Assembly (NCBI RefSeq): GCF_043555875.1
Contig: NZ_JBIGHW010000002.1
Coordinates: forward strand, 482,990-546,989
DNA: 64,000 nt
Direction of reading: 5' to 3'
Source: Pelomonas margarita
GTDB taxonomy: Bacteria > Pseudomonadota > Gammaproteobacteria > Burkholderiales > Burkholderiaceae_C
Shown: positions 44,966 to 53,638 of the stretch, piece after piece
Numbering within the stretch: the first letter of the stretch is position 1
How the letters are laid out: the number at the start of each line of letters is the position of its first letter
Made by a program: the position numbers and the translations under genes
Notes under the pieces: model-generated
Told to the model about the DNA's origin: nothing
What the model saw: only the letters and a program-made list of their open reading frames with translations
The model's database searches: none

Positions 44966-46594
44966 ATGACCGAAGAAAAACAGAAGCAGCTGGGCAAGAC
45001 CCTCTGGGCCATCGCCGACCAACTGCGCGGCGCGATGGACGCGGATGACTTCCGCGACTACATGCTGGCCTTCCTGTTCCTGCGCTACCTGTCCGACAAC
45101 TACGAGGCCGCGGCGAAGAAGGAGCTGGGAAGCGACTACCCCGACATCGCGGGTGACGTGCTGCGTGAAACCGGCGCGAGCACGCCACTGCAGGTCTGGT
45201 ACGAAGAGAACCTGAGTGACGTGCCGGCCTTCGAGAAGCAGATGCGCCGCAAGGCGCACTACGTCATCAAGCCCCAATTCCTGTGGAGCAACATCGCCCA
45301 GATGGCCCGCACGCACGACGGCGAATTGCTGGGCGTGCTGCAGGACGGCTTTCGCCACATCGAGACCGAGTCGTTCGAAAGCACGTTTGCGGGCCTGTTC
45401 TCGGAGATCGACCTCAGCTCGACGAAGCTGGGCAAGGGCTATACCGAGCGCAATGCCAAGCTGTGCACCATCATCCAGAAGATTGCCGAAGGGCTGGCGG
45501 CGTTCTCGACCGACGTGGACACGCTGGGCGATGCGTACGAGTACCTGATCGGCCAGTTCGCGGCGGGCTCGGGCAAGAAGGCGGGCGAGTTCTACACGCC
45601 GCAGCAGGCCTCGGATGTTCTGTCGGCCATCGTCACGCTGGACAGCCAGGAGCCCAGGACCGGCGTCAAGCAGCGGCTGGACAGCGTGATGGACTTCGCC
45701 TGCGGCTCCGGCTCATTGCTGCTGAACGTGCGCCATCGCATGAAGGCCGCGGGCGGCACCATTGGCAGGATCTACGGGCAGGAAAAGAACATCACCACCT
45801 ACAACCTCGCGCGCATGAACATGCTGCTGCACGGGGTGAAGGACACCGAGTTCGAGATCTTCCACGGCGACACGCTGACCAACGACTGGGAGATGCTGCG
45901 CGAGCTGAACCCGGCCAAAAAGCCGGCGTTCGACGCCATCGTGGCCAACCCGCCGTTCAGCTACCGCTGGGAGCCGACCGAGGCGCTGGCGGACGACGTG
46001 CGCTTCAAGAACCACGGTCTGGCGCCCAAGTCGGCGGCGGACTTCGCCTTCCTGCTGCATGGCTTCCACTTCCTGAAGCCCGAAGGCGTGATGGCCATCA
46101 TCCTGCCGCACGGCGTGCTGTTCCGTGGCGGGGCAGAGGAGCGCATCCGCACCAAGCTGCTGAAGGACGGGCACATCGACACGGTGATCGGCTTGCCGTC
46201 CAACCTGTTCTATTCCACCGGCATCCCGGTGTGCATCCTGGTGCTGAAGAAATGCAAGAAGCCGGATGACGTGCTGTTCATCAATGCCGCCGAAAATTTC
46301 GTCAAGGACAAGCGGCAGAACCGGCTCACCGAAGAGCACATTGCCAAGATCGTCCGCACCTATCAGTTCCGGGAAGAAGAACCCAGGTATGCCCGGCGCG
46401 TGCCGATGGACGAGATCGAGAAGAACGACTTCAACCTGAACATCTCACGCTACGTGAGCACGGCGCAGGCCGAAAAGGAAGTCGATCTGCAGGCCGTGCA
46501 TGACGAACTCGTCGAACTAGACAAGCAGATCAAGCGCGCCAAACAAAAGCACAACGAGTTCCTCAAGGAACTCGGGTTGCCTCTGCTGCCTTGA
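44966..46594 (+). CDS. hsdM: Type I restriction-modification N6-adenine methyltransferase (HsdM)
   Basis: 542 aa. An N-terminal helical domain (LWAIADQLRGAMDADDFRDY), the AdoMet motif DFACGSGSLL (243-252) and the catalytic NPPF (328-331) in IVANPPFSYRW. The C-terminal helices (QAVHDELVELDKQIKRAKQ) contact HsdS. It methylates the site chosen by HsdS and is needed for restriction. Being last, far from hsdR, is an unusual order; hsdM normally sits next to hsdS. Confidence 0.97.
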   Translation: MTEEKQKQLGKTLWAIADQLRGAMDADDFRDYMLAFLFLRYLSDNYEAAAKKELGSDYPDIAGDVLRETGASTPLQVWYEENLSDVPAFEKQMRRKAHYVIKPQFLWSNIAQMARTHDGELLGVLQDGFRHIETESFESTFAGLFSEIDLSSTKLGKGYTERNAKLCTIIQKIAEGLAAFSTDVDTLGDAYEYLIGQFAAGSGKKAGEFYTPQQASDVLSAIVTLDSQEPRTGVKQRLDSVMDFACGSGSLLLNVRHRMKAAGGTIGRIYGQEKNITTYNLARMNMLLHGVKDTEFEIFHGDTLTNDWEMLRELNPAKKPAFDAIVANPPFSYRWEPTEALADDVRFKNHGLAPKSAADFAFLLHGFHFLKPEGVMAIILPHGVLFRGGAEERIRTKLLKDGHIDTVIGLPSNLFYSTGIPVCILVLKKCKKPDDVLFINAAENFVKDKRQNRLTEEHIAKIVRTYQFREEEPRYARRVPMDEIEKNDFNLNISRYVSTAQAEKEVDLQAVHDELVELDKQIKRAKQKHNEFLKELGLPLLP

Positions 46595-46619
46595 GTGGCC
46601 GGCCCCATTGACTTCGATG

Positions 46620-47573
46620 TCAGCGGAATGCCTGCTGGTGTTCTCGGCAGTACTGCAGGCCACCGAAACGCCTCGTGTTGCTCCAGCAGAACTTGCCTTC
46701 TGCGTAGCTGATCTTGGCATCGCAACTGGCGCAGATGAGCCGCTTGGCAGGCTCCGCGGCCGGCGCCTGTTCAGGGGCAGCCGCAGCGCGCGACGTTTGT
46801 TGCCCAGCGACCGCCCCCGAGTTGGCCAATGCTGATCCGCCAGCACGCGGTTGCATGAAGTCTGGCAGCGCCAGCAAGTCCGCCGGTTGGTGCTCTCGCA
46901 CCAACAACTCCGCCCATTCCTTCAGCGTGTCCCGGCCGCGCACGTTGAGGATGCTGGCCAACGCGGTGAGGGTTGACGGGCTATCCAGCCAGCGATCACG
47001 CCATTGAGCGAACTGGTCGGCCTTGATGACGTTGCTGGTGTCCATCCGCTTCGCATCGGGCCGCTGGATGATGGCCTTGGGGTGAAACATCACCAGATGG
47101 TGGAACTTGGGCTGCGTGCCCAGCCTGCCGGTGATGCCCAGGCGATCCAACAGCTTTGCCAGCACGCGCGCATGCCGTTCACTTTGTGCCAATGGCGATG
47201 CCACGCCAAAACGCTTGCCGCTGTTGTAGCGCACCGTGAACTCGCCTACATCGTTGATCTCGACATCGCCGGCGTAGCACTTGGTTTCCACCAGGATGAA
47301 GTCCAGCAACCGGTTGAAGACCAAGTGGTCAATCTGTGCAACCTCGCCGTCTACGACAAAGCGCAGGTCGTGCAGCACTGCCGTGTTGGCACCGTCGCGC
47401 ATCAGGCTGTCGATGTGGAACGCTGCGTCACGCTCGCCGTCGAGGCCCTGCTTGACCCGCCAGAGCTCATCCTTGAGTCGATTCTTCTGGCGTGCGTCCA
47501 GCACGGGCGATGCGTGCAGGTCTTCCAGCAAGCGAAGTCGTTTGGTCTTGTCGTCAGCTTTCTTGAACAGCAT
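46620..47573 (-). CDS. NERD-domain protein with C-terminal zinc ribbon
   Basis: 317 aa. The NERD (nuclease-related) domain is at about 45-165: VDGEVAQIDHLVFNRLLDFILVETKCY, with Asp and ExK typical of the PD-(D/E)xK-like fold. After an Ala/Pro linker the C-terminus has a four-Cys/His cluster (LICASCDAKISYAEGKFCW, QYCREHQ). Such proteins are often found near defence and mobile genes. It is convergent with hsdM, 25 bp away, so it is probably not in that operon. Confidence 0.88.
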   Translation of the reverse strand: MLFKKADDKTKRLRLLEDLHASPVLDARQKNRLKDELWRVKQGLDGERDAAFHIDSLMRDGANTAVLHDLRFVVDGEVAQIDHLVFNRLLDFILVETKCYAGDVEINDVGEFTVRYNSGKRFGVASPLAQSERHARVLAKLLDRLGITGRLGTQPKFHHLVMFHPKAIIQRPDAKRMDTSNVIKADQFAQWRDRWLDSPSTLTALASILNVRGRDTLKEWAELLVREHQPADLLALPDFMQPRAGGSALANSGAVAGQQTSRAAAAPEQAPAAEPAKRLICASCDAKISYAEGKFCWSNTRRFGGLQYCREHQQAFR

Positions 47574-47601
47574 GTTGCCTCCCTCGCTAACGACTTTACA
47601 G

Positions 47602-47626
47602 GCCGGCGGCGGGGCAACTTTCGCTT
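47602..47626. repeat. Decayed CCGGCGGGG-AACTTTC repeat fragment
   Basis: GGCCGGCGGCGGGGCAACTTTC resembles the left end of the repeat at 8369-8388. It lies between the NERD and GH43 genes and has lost the rest of the hairpin. Confidence 0.4.
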
Positions 47627-47630
47627 GGCG

Positions 47631-48659
47631 TCACCCCTGTGGCCCCAACGGCGCCGCATCCAAATCCAGCTCCACCCGCTGCCTCACCAGCTCGAATCCG
47701 CTGGCCAGCTCCCGCACGTCGTAGAGCTTGCCGCGCGCGTTCTTGAATGGGCGGTGCACCACGAGCATCCAGCGTTCGTCCAGCGTGCGGAACAGCATGC
47801 CGTGGCCGCTGCCCTTGGCCAGCCACACGGGGCCGTGTTCCCAGGGGCCGAACAGCTCGCCCGAGGGGGAGCGCGACACGGTCTGGAAGTAGCCGTCGTC
47901 GCCCCAGCTGGACCACAGCATGTGCAGGCTGCCGTCGGTCGTGCGGTAGAGCTGCGGGCCGTCGGTGACGATGATGCCCTGGCCCTGCTGCGGCTTGGCG
48001 GCGGGCGAGGCGTTGCCCCGGAACAGCTCGCGGGGCGGGCCCACGGCGCGCAATTCGTCGTCCAGCGGCACGGCGGCGAAGGCGCCCACGCGCAGCTGCA
48101 GCCATTCGTGGGCGTAGACCATCCAGGGCTTGCCGGCACGGTCCAGGTGGAGCGTGCCGTCCAGCGTCATCAGCGACTTGTCCACCACGGGCTCGCCGCC
48201 ACGCACCAGCGTGAAGGGGCCGCCCAGCGTGTCGGCCACGGCCAGCACGGTGCTGCGGCGGTAGGTCTTCTGGCCCGGCACCGGGCTGGGGTCGGCCAGC
48301 GGCAGGCGCTCGTTGTGCACGGTGACGAACAAGTACCACTTGTTGCGCCAGCGGTGCACCTCTGGCGCCCAGCAGCCCTCAACGGCCCAGGTGTCGGCGG
48401 GCAGCTGGAACACCAGCTCGGGCTTGCTCCAGTGCTTGAGGTCGCGGCTGCGGTAAGCCATCACACCGATGGCCTGTCGGCCGGTGAAGTCGCCGTGGTT
48501 CTTCGTGAACAGCCAGTAGGTCTGGCTGGCGGTGTCGGTGACGATGAAGGGGTCGTGCAGGTCCATGCCGGGCAGCGTCAGCGTGCCGGCGGGTTGGGCC
48601 CAGGCGGGCACGGTGCCGGCCAGGGCGGCGGTGGCGGTCAGCAGGTGGCGGCGTTTCAT
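47631..48659 (-). CDS. Secreted glycoside hydrolase family 43-like protein
   Basis: 342 aa from the ATG at 48659. A Tat/Sec-like signal (MKRRHLLTATAALAGTVPAWA) precedes a five-bladed propeller: the base Asp in LHDPFIV, CWAPEVHRWRNKWYLFVTVH, LDGTLHLDRAGKPWMVYAHEW, and SGHGMLFRTLDERWMLVVHRP. These resemble GH43 arabinan/xylan-degrading enzymes, but I cannot assign a subfamily or substrate. It overlaps the upstream esterase gene by 4 bp, so they act together. Confidence 0.85.
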   Translation of the reverse strand: MKRRHLLTATAALAGTVPAWAQPAGTLTLPGMDLHDPFIVTDTASQTYWLFTKNHGDFTGRQAIGVMAYRSRDLKHWSKPELVFQLPADTWAVEGCWAPEVHRWRNKWYLFVTVHNERLPLADPSPVPGQKTYRRSTVLAVADTLGGPFTLVRGGEPVVDKSLMTLDGTLHLDRAGKPWMVYAHEWLQLRVGAFAAVPLDDELRAVGPPRELFRGNASPAAKPQQGQGIIVTDGPQLYRTTDGSLHMLWSSWGDDGYFQTVSRSPSGELFGPWEHGPVWLAKGSGHGMLFRTLDERWMLVVHRPFKNARGKLYDVRELASGFELVRQRVELDLDAAPLGPQG

Positions 48660-49603
48660 CGCGGGGTGTCCTTGTTCAGCAGGCCGCGCTGGCGCAGCCA
48701 GTCTTCGGCGCGGCGGGGCCAGGCGGAGGCATTGCCCAGGCCGTCGCGCATGCCGATGCCGTGGCCGCCCTGCTCGAAGACGTAGAGCTCGGCTGGCACG
48801 CCAGCGCGCGTGAGGGCCTGGTAGTGCAGCAGGCTGTTGTCCACCGGCACGGTCTTGTCGAACTGGGTGTGCAGCAGCAGCGTGGGCGGCGTGGCGGGCG
48901 TGACCTGCTGGTCCACGGACAGCAGCGTCAGCAGCGCCGACTCGGGCTGCTCGCCCAGCAGCGCCTTGCGCGAGCCGGGGTGGGCGGCGGGCGGCATCAG
49001 CGTGATGACGGGGTAGACGAGCACGGCGAAGTCGGGCCGCGCGCTGACGGCATCGAGCGCGGCGCCGGTGCGGCCGTCGGCGTGCTCGAACAGCGTGCTG
49101 GCGGTGGCCGCGAGGTGGCCGCCGGCCGAGCTGCCCATGACGCCGATGCGGTCGGGCCGCACGCCGAACTCGGCCGCGCGCGAGCGCACCAGGCGCAGCG
49201 CGCGCAGCACGTCCTGCAGCGGCGCGGGGTGGCCCCAGTCCTGCAGCCGGCTCTTGAGGATGAAGGTGGTGATGCCCAGCGTGCTGAGCCAGGCGGCGTA
49301 CTGCAGGCCCTCGCGCTGGAAGGACAGCACGCTGTAGCCGCCGCCCGGGCACAGGATGACGGCCGTGCCGTTGGGTCGGTCCACCGCAGGCGGCACGACG
49401 GTCAGCGTGGGCAGCGAGACATGGGCGATGCGGCCCTGCTCGTCGGTGCGCTCAGGGGCTACCTCGCCGCGTGCGGCCGGCGCGTCGGCGCGGCGGGCGG
49501 GCGGCACGCCCTCTGGCCACAGGGGCAGCACGGTGGGCACCGGGGGAGCAGCGAGGGTCAGCATGGGCAGCAGGGCGGTCGACAGCAGCAGGCGGCGCTT
49601 CAT
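48656..49603 (-). CDS. Secreted alpha/beta-hydrolase (acetyl-xylan/carbohydrate esterase-like)
   Basis: 315 aa from the ATG at 49603 (signal MKRRLLLSTALLPMLTLA). The alpha/beta-hydrolase core has the oxyanion CPGGGY, the nucleophile GSSAGGH, the acid in HTQFDKTVP and the base in EQGGHGIG. The CPGGGYSVLSF...GITTFILKSRL pattern is typical of BD-FAE-type esterases that deacylate polysaccharides. It is coupled to the GH43-like gene. The exact ester is unknown. Confidence 0.88.
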   Translation of the reverse strand: MKRRLLLSTALLPMLTLAAPPVPTVLPLWPEGVPPARRADAPAARGEVAPERTDEQGRIAHVSLPTLTVVPPAVDRPNGTAVILCPGGGYSVLSFQREGLQYAAWLSTLGITTFILKSRLQDWGHPAPLQDVLRALRLVRSRAAEFGVRPDRIGVMGSSAGGHLAATASTLFEHADGRTGAALDAVSARPDFAVLVYPVITLMPPAAHPGSRKALLGEQPESALLTLLSVDQQVTPATPPTLLLHTQFDKTVPVDNSLLHYQALTRAGVPAELYVFEQGGHGIGMRDGLGNASAWPRRAEDWLRQRGLLNKDTPR

Positions 49604-49657
49604 GCCGGCGCAGTGTGCCAGCGGGCTGTCGGGCAGGGCCCGCGCCACCAGCAACGC

Positions 49658-50533
49658 TCAGCGGGATGACGAATGCGCGGCCGGCGGTGTGGGCGGCAGC
49701 CAGCTGCCCAAGTGCTGCATGGCGGCCGGCGTGCGCGCCAAGCTTCGGTGGTTGGTGCCAGCGAGCTGGTGCACGGTGACGGCCGAGCCTGCGCGGCGCA
49801 GCGCGTCGACGAGGTGGTGCGAATGCGCGTGCGGCACTTGGCGGTCGGTCTCGGCCAGCAGCACGAGCACCTCGCAGCGCAGCGCCCGTGCGGCGGCCAG
49901 GCTGTCCAGCGGCGAGCGGAGCCAGGGCGTCAGCGGGGCGGTCAGCGGGTTTCGGCGCAGCACGGCGCGTAGGCTCTTCAGCGGTGTGATGAGGGCGATG
50001 CTGGCCACCGGCGTGCCGGCGGCGGCCCGTCGCGCTGCGAGCTGCATGGCCACGCCGGTGCCCAGGCTGCGGCCAGCAAGGTGCAGCGCGCCGGGCGGCA
50101 GCGCGAGCCGCGCCAGGCCCCAGTCTGCAGCGGCATGCGCGTCGGCCACGCAGGCGGTCTCGCCCGGCCAGCCGTTGCTGGCGCCGAGGCCGCGGTAGTT
50201 GAAGGCGAGCAGCGCGCAGTCGTCGGGCAGCCAGCCGGCGAGGTCGGGCGTCCAGGCCACATGCTCGTTGCGCCCGCCAAACCACAGCAGCAGGCGGCGC
50301 GGTGGGGCTTCGGCCGGCACGGTCAGCCAGCCCTGCAGCTGAATGCCGCCGGGCCGCGCCAGCCACACGGCCTCGCTGCGACGCCGCGCGGCGGCAGGGC
50401 CGGGGGCGGCGCGGCGGATGTGCCAGGTGCGGCCGAACAGCAGCCGCCCTTGCAGTGCGACGACGGCGGCCGCCAGCGCGGGCACGCCGATCAGGGGCCA
50501 GGCCCAGGGGGATAGGTGCAGGAGCGACAGCAT
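49658..50533 (-). CDS. Membrane-anchored alpha/beta-hydrolase (YqiA/FrsA-like serine hydrolase)
   Basis: 291 aa from the ATG at 50533. An N-terminal membrane segment (SPWAWPLIGVPALAAAVVAL) precedes an alpha/beta-hydrolase domain: LLLWFGGRNEH, FNYRGLGASNGWPG, the nucleophile elbow AGRSLGTGVA, LLAETDRQVP for the acid and AGTNHRSL for the base. Substrate unknown. It lies in the same orientation as its neighbours. Confidence 0.85.
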   Translation of the reverse strand: MLSLLHLSPWAWPLIGVPALAAAVVALQGRLLFGRTWHIRRAAPGPAAARRRSEAVWLARPGGIQLQGWLTVPAEAPPRRLLLWFGGRNEHVAWTPDLAGWLPDDCALLAFNYRGLGASNGWPGETACVADAHAAADWGLARLALPPGALHLAGRSLGTGVAMQLAARRAAAGTPVASIALITPLKSLRAVLRRNPLTAPLTPWLRSPLDSLAAARALRCEVLVLLAETDRQVPHAHSHHLVDALRRAGSAVTVHQLAGTNHRSLARTPAAMQHLGSWLPPTPPAAHSSSR

Positions 50534-50606
50534 GGCGGAGTGCGAGCCCGGCCAGCGTAGGCGGCCTGCATGACAGGCCGATGGGGCTGCGGCCCGGCCG
50601 CCCGCC

Positions 50607-51578
50607 TTACAGCTGCCGCTCGAAGAAGCGCACGACGCGGGCGCGAGACTGGTAGGCCTGCTCGGCATCAGGGGTGAACTTCACCGCCGGCGGCACGCCG
50701 GTGCTGAAGAAGCTGCCCTGGTTGGCGAACGGGTCGTTGACGGTCATGGGCACCATCAGGCGGTCCCAGCCATGCGTGGCGTCGGGATAGGCCACCACGC
50801 GCACGAGGCTGTTGCTGCCATTGCTGGCGTTGGCTGCGGCGGCGAGGTCCTGGCAGGGCTTGGCGCTGTTGTCGTAGTCGTCCTTGGTGCCGACCTGGAT
50901 CAGCACCGGCGCGCCGGTCAGGGCCAACCACTGCACGCCGTACTGCGCCGGCGTGCTGCGCACGGCGGCCAGCAGCGGCGCGTTGTTCCAGGCGTAGCAC
51001 ACCGGGTAGTGCGCCACATGGGCCTTGAAGGTCCGGCCGCCGCCGAACTGGCCGGCATACAGCCGCTCGGCCGTGCCCATGCTGACCAGCCCGCCCCAGG
51101 AGAAGCCCAGCACGCCAACGCGCGCGCCGTCGATGCCAGGCTGCTGGGCCAGGAACTGCAGCGCTGAGAAGGCGTCGGGGTAGGTCAGGATGGGCGCGGC
51201 GGGCCGCTGGCCGGGCGCGGTGTAGCCGCGCGCCTGCCACATGTCGATCTGCAGTGTGGCGATGCCGGCATCGTTCAGCGCGGCCTCGTAGAAGTCGCCA
51301 CGCGCGTCGATGCCGGCCGAGCCGTGCACGATGACAACGGCCGGCAGCTTGCGGTGGCCGTGCCAGCCGCGCTGGCGCGGCACGCTGAGCTTGCCCTGCA
51401 CCGTCAGCGGCGTGCCGGGCGCCGTGAGGTTGGGCGACGAGAACTGCACGAACGACACCGCCGGCCCGGCCGCGGCGCCATGCTCATGCTCGCCGTGGGC
51501 CCGGGCAGGCCCTGCCGTCCAGGTCGCGAGTGCCGCCAGCGCGGTCAGCGCCGTGCCCTTCCATCCTTGCCATGCCAT
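50607..51578 (-). CDS. Secreted dienelactone-hydrolase-like alpha/beta-hydrolase
   Basis: 323 aa. Signal (MAWQGWKGTALTALAALATWTAGPARA) then an HGEHEHG segment that may bind metal. Core: VIVHGSAGID, the nucleophile GFSWGGL (Ser in the GxSxG-like elbow), VGTKDDYDNS and the His in DATHGWD. Dienelactone-hydrolase family members hydrolyse lactones or small esters. Four Cys suggest an oxidised, exported protein. Substrate unknown. Confidence 0.85.
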   Translation of the reverse strand: MAWQGWKGTALTALAALATWTAGPARAHGEHEHGAAAGPAVSFVQFSSPNLTAPGTPLTVQGKLSVPRQRGWHGHRKLPAVVIVHGSAGIDARGDFYEAALNDAGIATLQIDMWQARGYTAPGQRPAAPILTYPDAFSALQFLAQQPGIDGARVGVLGFSWGGLVSMGTAERLYAGQFGGGRTFKAHVAHYPVCYAWNNAPLLAAVRSTPAQYGVQWLALTGAPVLIQVGTKDDYDNSAKPCQDLAAAANASNGSNSLVRVVAYPDATHGWDRLMVPMTVNDPFANQGSFFSTGVPPAVKFTPDAEQAYQSRARVVRFFERQL

Positions 51579-51705
51579 GGTGTTCTCCGTTCAAGACCAA
51601 GTGGGGCGCGCAACCTAACAGCGCCCTCGGCACGGGGTGCTCGGGACTTGCCTGTCGCGGTTTCAGGGGAGGGTGTGCCGTGCGGGTGTCATTCGGCGCG
51701 GGCAT

Positions 51706-51733
51706 GAAAAAGCCCGGCACGGTGGCCGGGCTT
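51706..51733 (-). terminator. Terminator after the PEP-CTERM gene
   Basis: Read leftward: AAGCCCGGC-CACCGT-GCCGGGCTT then TTTC. A 9-bp perfect stem with a short U-run, 35 bp past the PEP-CTERM stop. Confidence 0.8.
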
Positions 51734-51767
51734 CGAGGCAGGGCGGCAGGGGCGGTTGCCCCGGCGC

Positions 51768-52643
51768 TCAGCGGTTGCGGTTGCGCAGCCGCATCACGAC
51801 GAACAGCAGGCCGGCGGCGAACAGCGCGTAGGTCTCGGGCTCCGGCACGGGGGCCAGCACTTCGGCGCCGACCAGCGTCTCGGTGGTGGTGGTGGTGACG
51901 CTGCGCACTTGATCGAACGGGTTGTAGTAGCCCTGACCCATCGACACGCTGAGCGCATCGAGGGCAATGCCGTTGCCGGCGACGGCAGCAAACTGGATGT
52001 GGGTCGTTGAGCCGTCCAGGACTTTCAGCCCAAAGCTGGCTTCGGTGCCGAACGTGCTGGACTCGGCGGAGGTCGAGCCATAGGCGCTGAGCAGTGTCCA
52101 GGAGGATTCACCTGCCATGCGGAAGTAGAACGACGGCAGCGCCGGCACGCTGGCGCCGAAGGGGCTGGACGCGGGCGTGTAGCTCCCCGTGGTGTAGACG
52201 TTCAGCCAGACGGACGTCATGGCGCTGGACTCGATCGTGGCGCTGAAGGTCACGTACTTCGTGCCAGACACATCGGGGGTGTTCAGCTGCTGGCCCCAGC
52301 TGTAGTGGTCGTACGAGGCCATGTGGTCGGTGACCGTCGTCGTCGTCTCGGCGACGTCGTACAGATAGGCCAGGCCCGCCGTGGTTTCGGTGGGCGCTTC
52401 CCAAACTCGCCTGATGGTGCTGTTTGTCGTCACCGAGCTGGTGCTGTAGTCCGTCGCGACCGTGTAGGTGGTGGACGGACTGATGAAGGCCGGTGTGTCC
52501 GACGTCAGGCCGTTGTACTCAACGGCTGTCATCTCCACGTTGACTTGCGGGGTTGCAGGCGCAGCAACAACGGCAGCCGCCGGCGACGCGCTCAGCCACG
52601 CAGCCGTGGCCAGCAGAGCCGAGATGACAGGCTTGAAGCTCAT
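51768..52643 (-). CDS. PEP-CTERM sorted surface protein
   Basis: 291 aa. Signal (MSFKPVISALLATAAWLSASPAAA), a Thr/Ser-rich beta-strand body, and a C-terminal sorting signal: PVPEPETYALF, a hydrophobic segment (AAGLLFVVMRL) and a basic tail RNRNR. The tag is recognised by exosortase EpsH/XrtA systems linked with exopolysaccharide. No exosortase gene is in this window. The function of the mature part is unknown. A terminator follows. Confidence 0.9.
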   Translation of the reverse strand: MSFKPVISALLATAAWLSASPAAAVVAAPATPQVNVEMTAVEYNGLTSDTPAFISPSTTYTVATDYSTSSVTTNSTIRRVWEAPTETTAGLAYLYDVAETTTTVTDHMASYDHYSWGQQLNTPDVSGTKYVTFSATIESSAMTSVWLNVYTTGSYTPASSPFGASVPALPSFYFRMAGESSWTLLSAYGSTSAESSTFGTEASFGLKVLDGSTTHIQFAAVAGNGIALDALSVSMGQGYYNPFDQVRSVTTTTTETLVGAEVLAPVPEPETYALFAAGLLFVVMRLRNRNR

Positions 52644-52871
52644 GGAAACCCCCTGGAAATTGGTTTGAATTTATGGGCAATGAGAATAAAGCGGGATGCG
52701 TGCCAACTCTGTCACGCCTCCCCCTGCGGACAGGGGGTAACCCGGGGGCTTCTGAGGGGAAGACTTGGTGAAGCCCGTCTTCGCCGCTGTGCGACCCGGG
52801 GTGTGAGCCGGTGCCGGCTTGGTGCGACAGGCACCGCCCCGGTCTTGGCCAGCCCCGACGCAGTGCAGGCG

Positions 52872-52900
52872 AAAAAAAGCCCGTGGCATGTGCCACGGGC
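52872..52900 (-). terminator. Terminator after ssb
   Basis: Read leftward: GCCCGTGGCA-CA-TGCCACGGGC followed by seven T. A strong 10-bp stem with a good U-run, 25 bp past the ssb stop. Confidence 0.88.
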
Positions 52901-52925
52901 CGGGTCTTGTGCGGGCAGGTGCCGT

Positions 52926-53480
52926 TCAGAAAGGGATGTCGTCGTCCATGTCGTCGAAGCCGGTCGACGCCTTGGGCGCCGGGGCCGGGGCGCGCTGCGG
53001 CGCGGGGCGCGGGGCCGGGCGGGCGGCCGGGCGGCCACCGCCGCCGAAGTCGTCGCCACCGGCATCGCCGCCGCGGCTGTAGCCGCCACCACCGCCGGCG
53101 CCACGGCTGTAGCCGCCGCCACCTTCGTCGCCACCACCGCCGCCTTCACGACCGCCCAGCAGCTGCATCTCGCTGGCAATGATCTCGGTGGTGTAGGTGT
53201 CGCGGCCTTCCTTGTCTTGCCACTTGCGGGTCTTCAGGCGGCCCTCGACGTACAGCGGGCGGCCCTTCTTGACGTACTCGCCGACGATCTCGGCCAGGCG
53301 GTCGTTGAAGACGACGCGGTGCCATTCGGTCTCTTCCTGGCGCTCGCCGGTCTCGCGGTTCTTCCAGTTGCGCGTGGTGGCCAGGCTCAGCGTGACCCAG
53401 GCGCCGCCGCTGGGGTTGTAGCGGACCTCGGGGTCCTTGCCGACGTTGCCGATGAGGATGACTTTGTTGACGCTGGCCAT
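52926..53480 (-). CDS. ssb: Single-stranded DNA-binding protein
   Basis: 184 aa. OB fold (MASVNKVILIGNVGKDPEVR to about 112), a Gly-rich linker, an Ala/Pro stretch, and the acidic tip FDDMDDDIPF that recruits repair and replication partners. Normal length for a beta-proteobacterial SSB. Single gene with its own terminator. Confidence 0.97.
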   Translation of the reverse strand: MASVNKVILIGNVGKDPEVRYNPSGGAWVTLSLATTRNWKNRETGERQEETEWHRVVFNDRLAEIVGEYVKKGRPLYVEGRLKTRKWQDKEGRDTYTTEIIASEMQLLGGREGGGGGDEGGGGYSRGAGGGGGYSRGGDAGGDDFGGGGRPAARPAPRPAPQRAPAPAPKASTGFDDMDDDIPF

Positions 53481-53638
53481 GACGCTCGCCTGAATTTCGA
53501 TGGGGAAGGGGGCGAATTATGCCGGGCGGGGGGCCGTGCACCGTCAGCAACACCCCGCAGACCGCATCCCGCACCCGGCGGCCCGCACTTCGTCTCCGCA
53601 GCCGCCGGCCGCGTGCCGGGGCTCCCTAAGATGAATGC

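Noticed and set aside
53030..53160. GC-rich repeated units that could be a tandem array
   Set aside because: They encode the normal glycine-rich linker of SSB.
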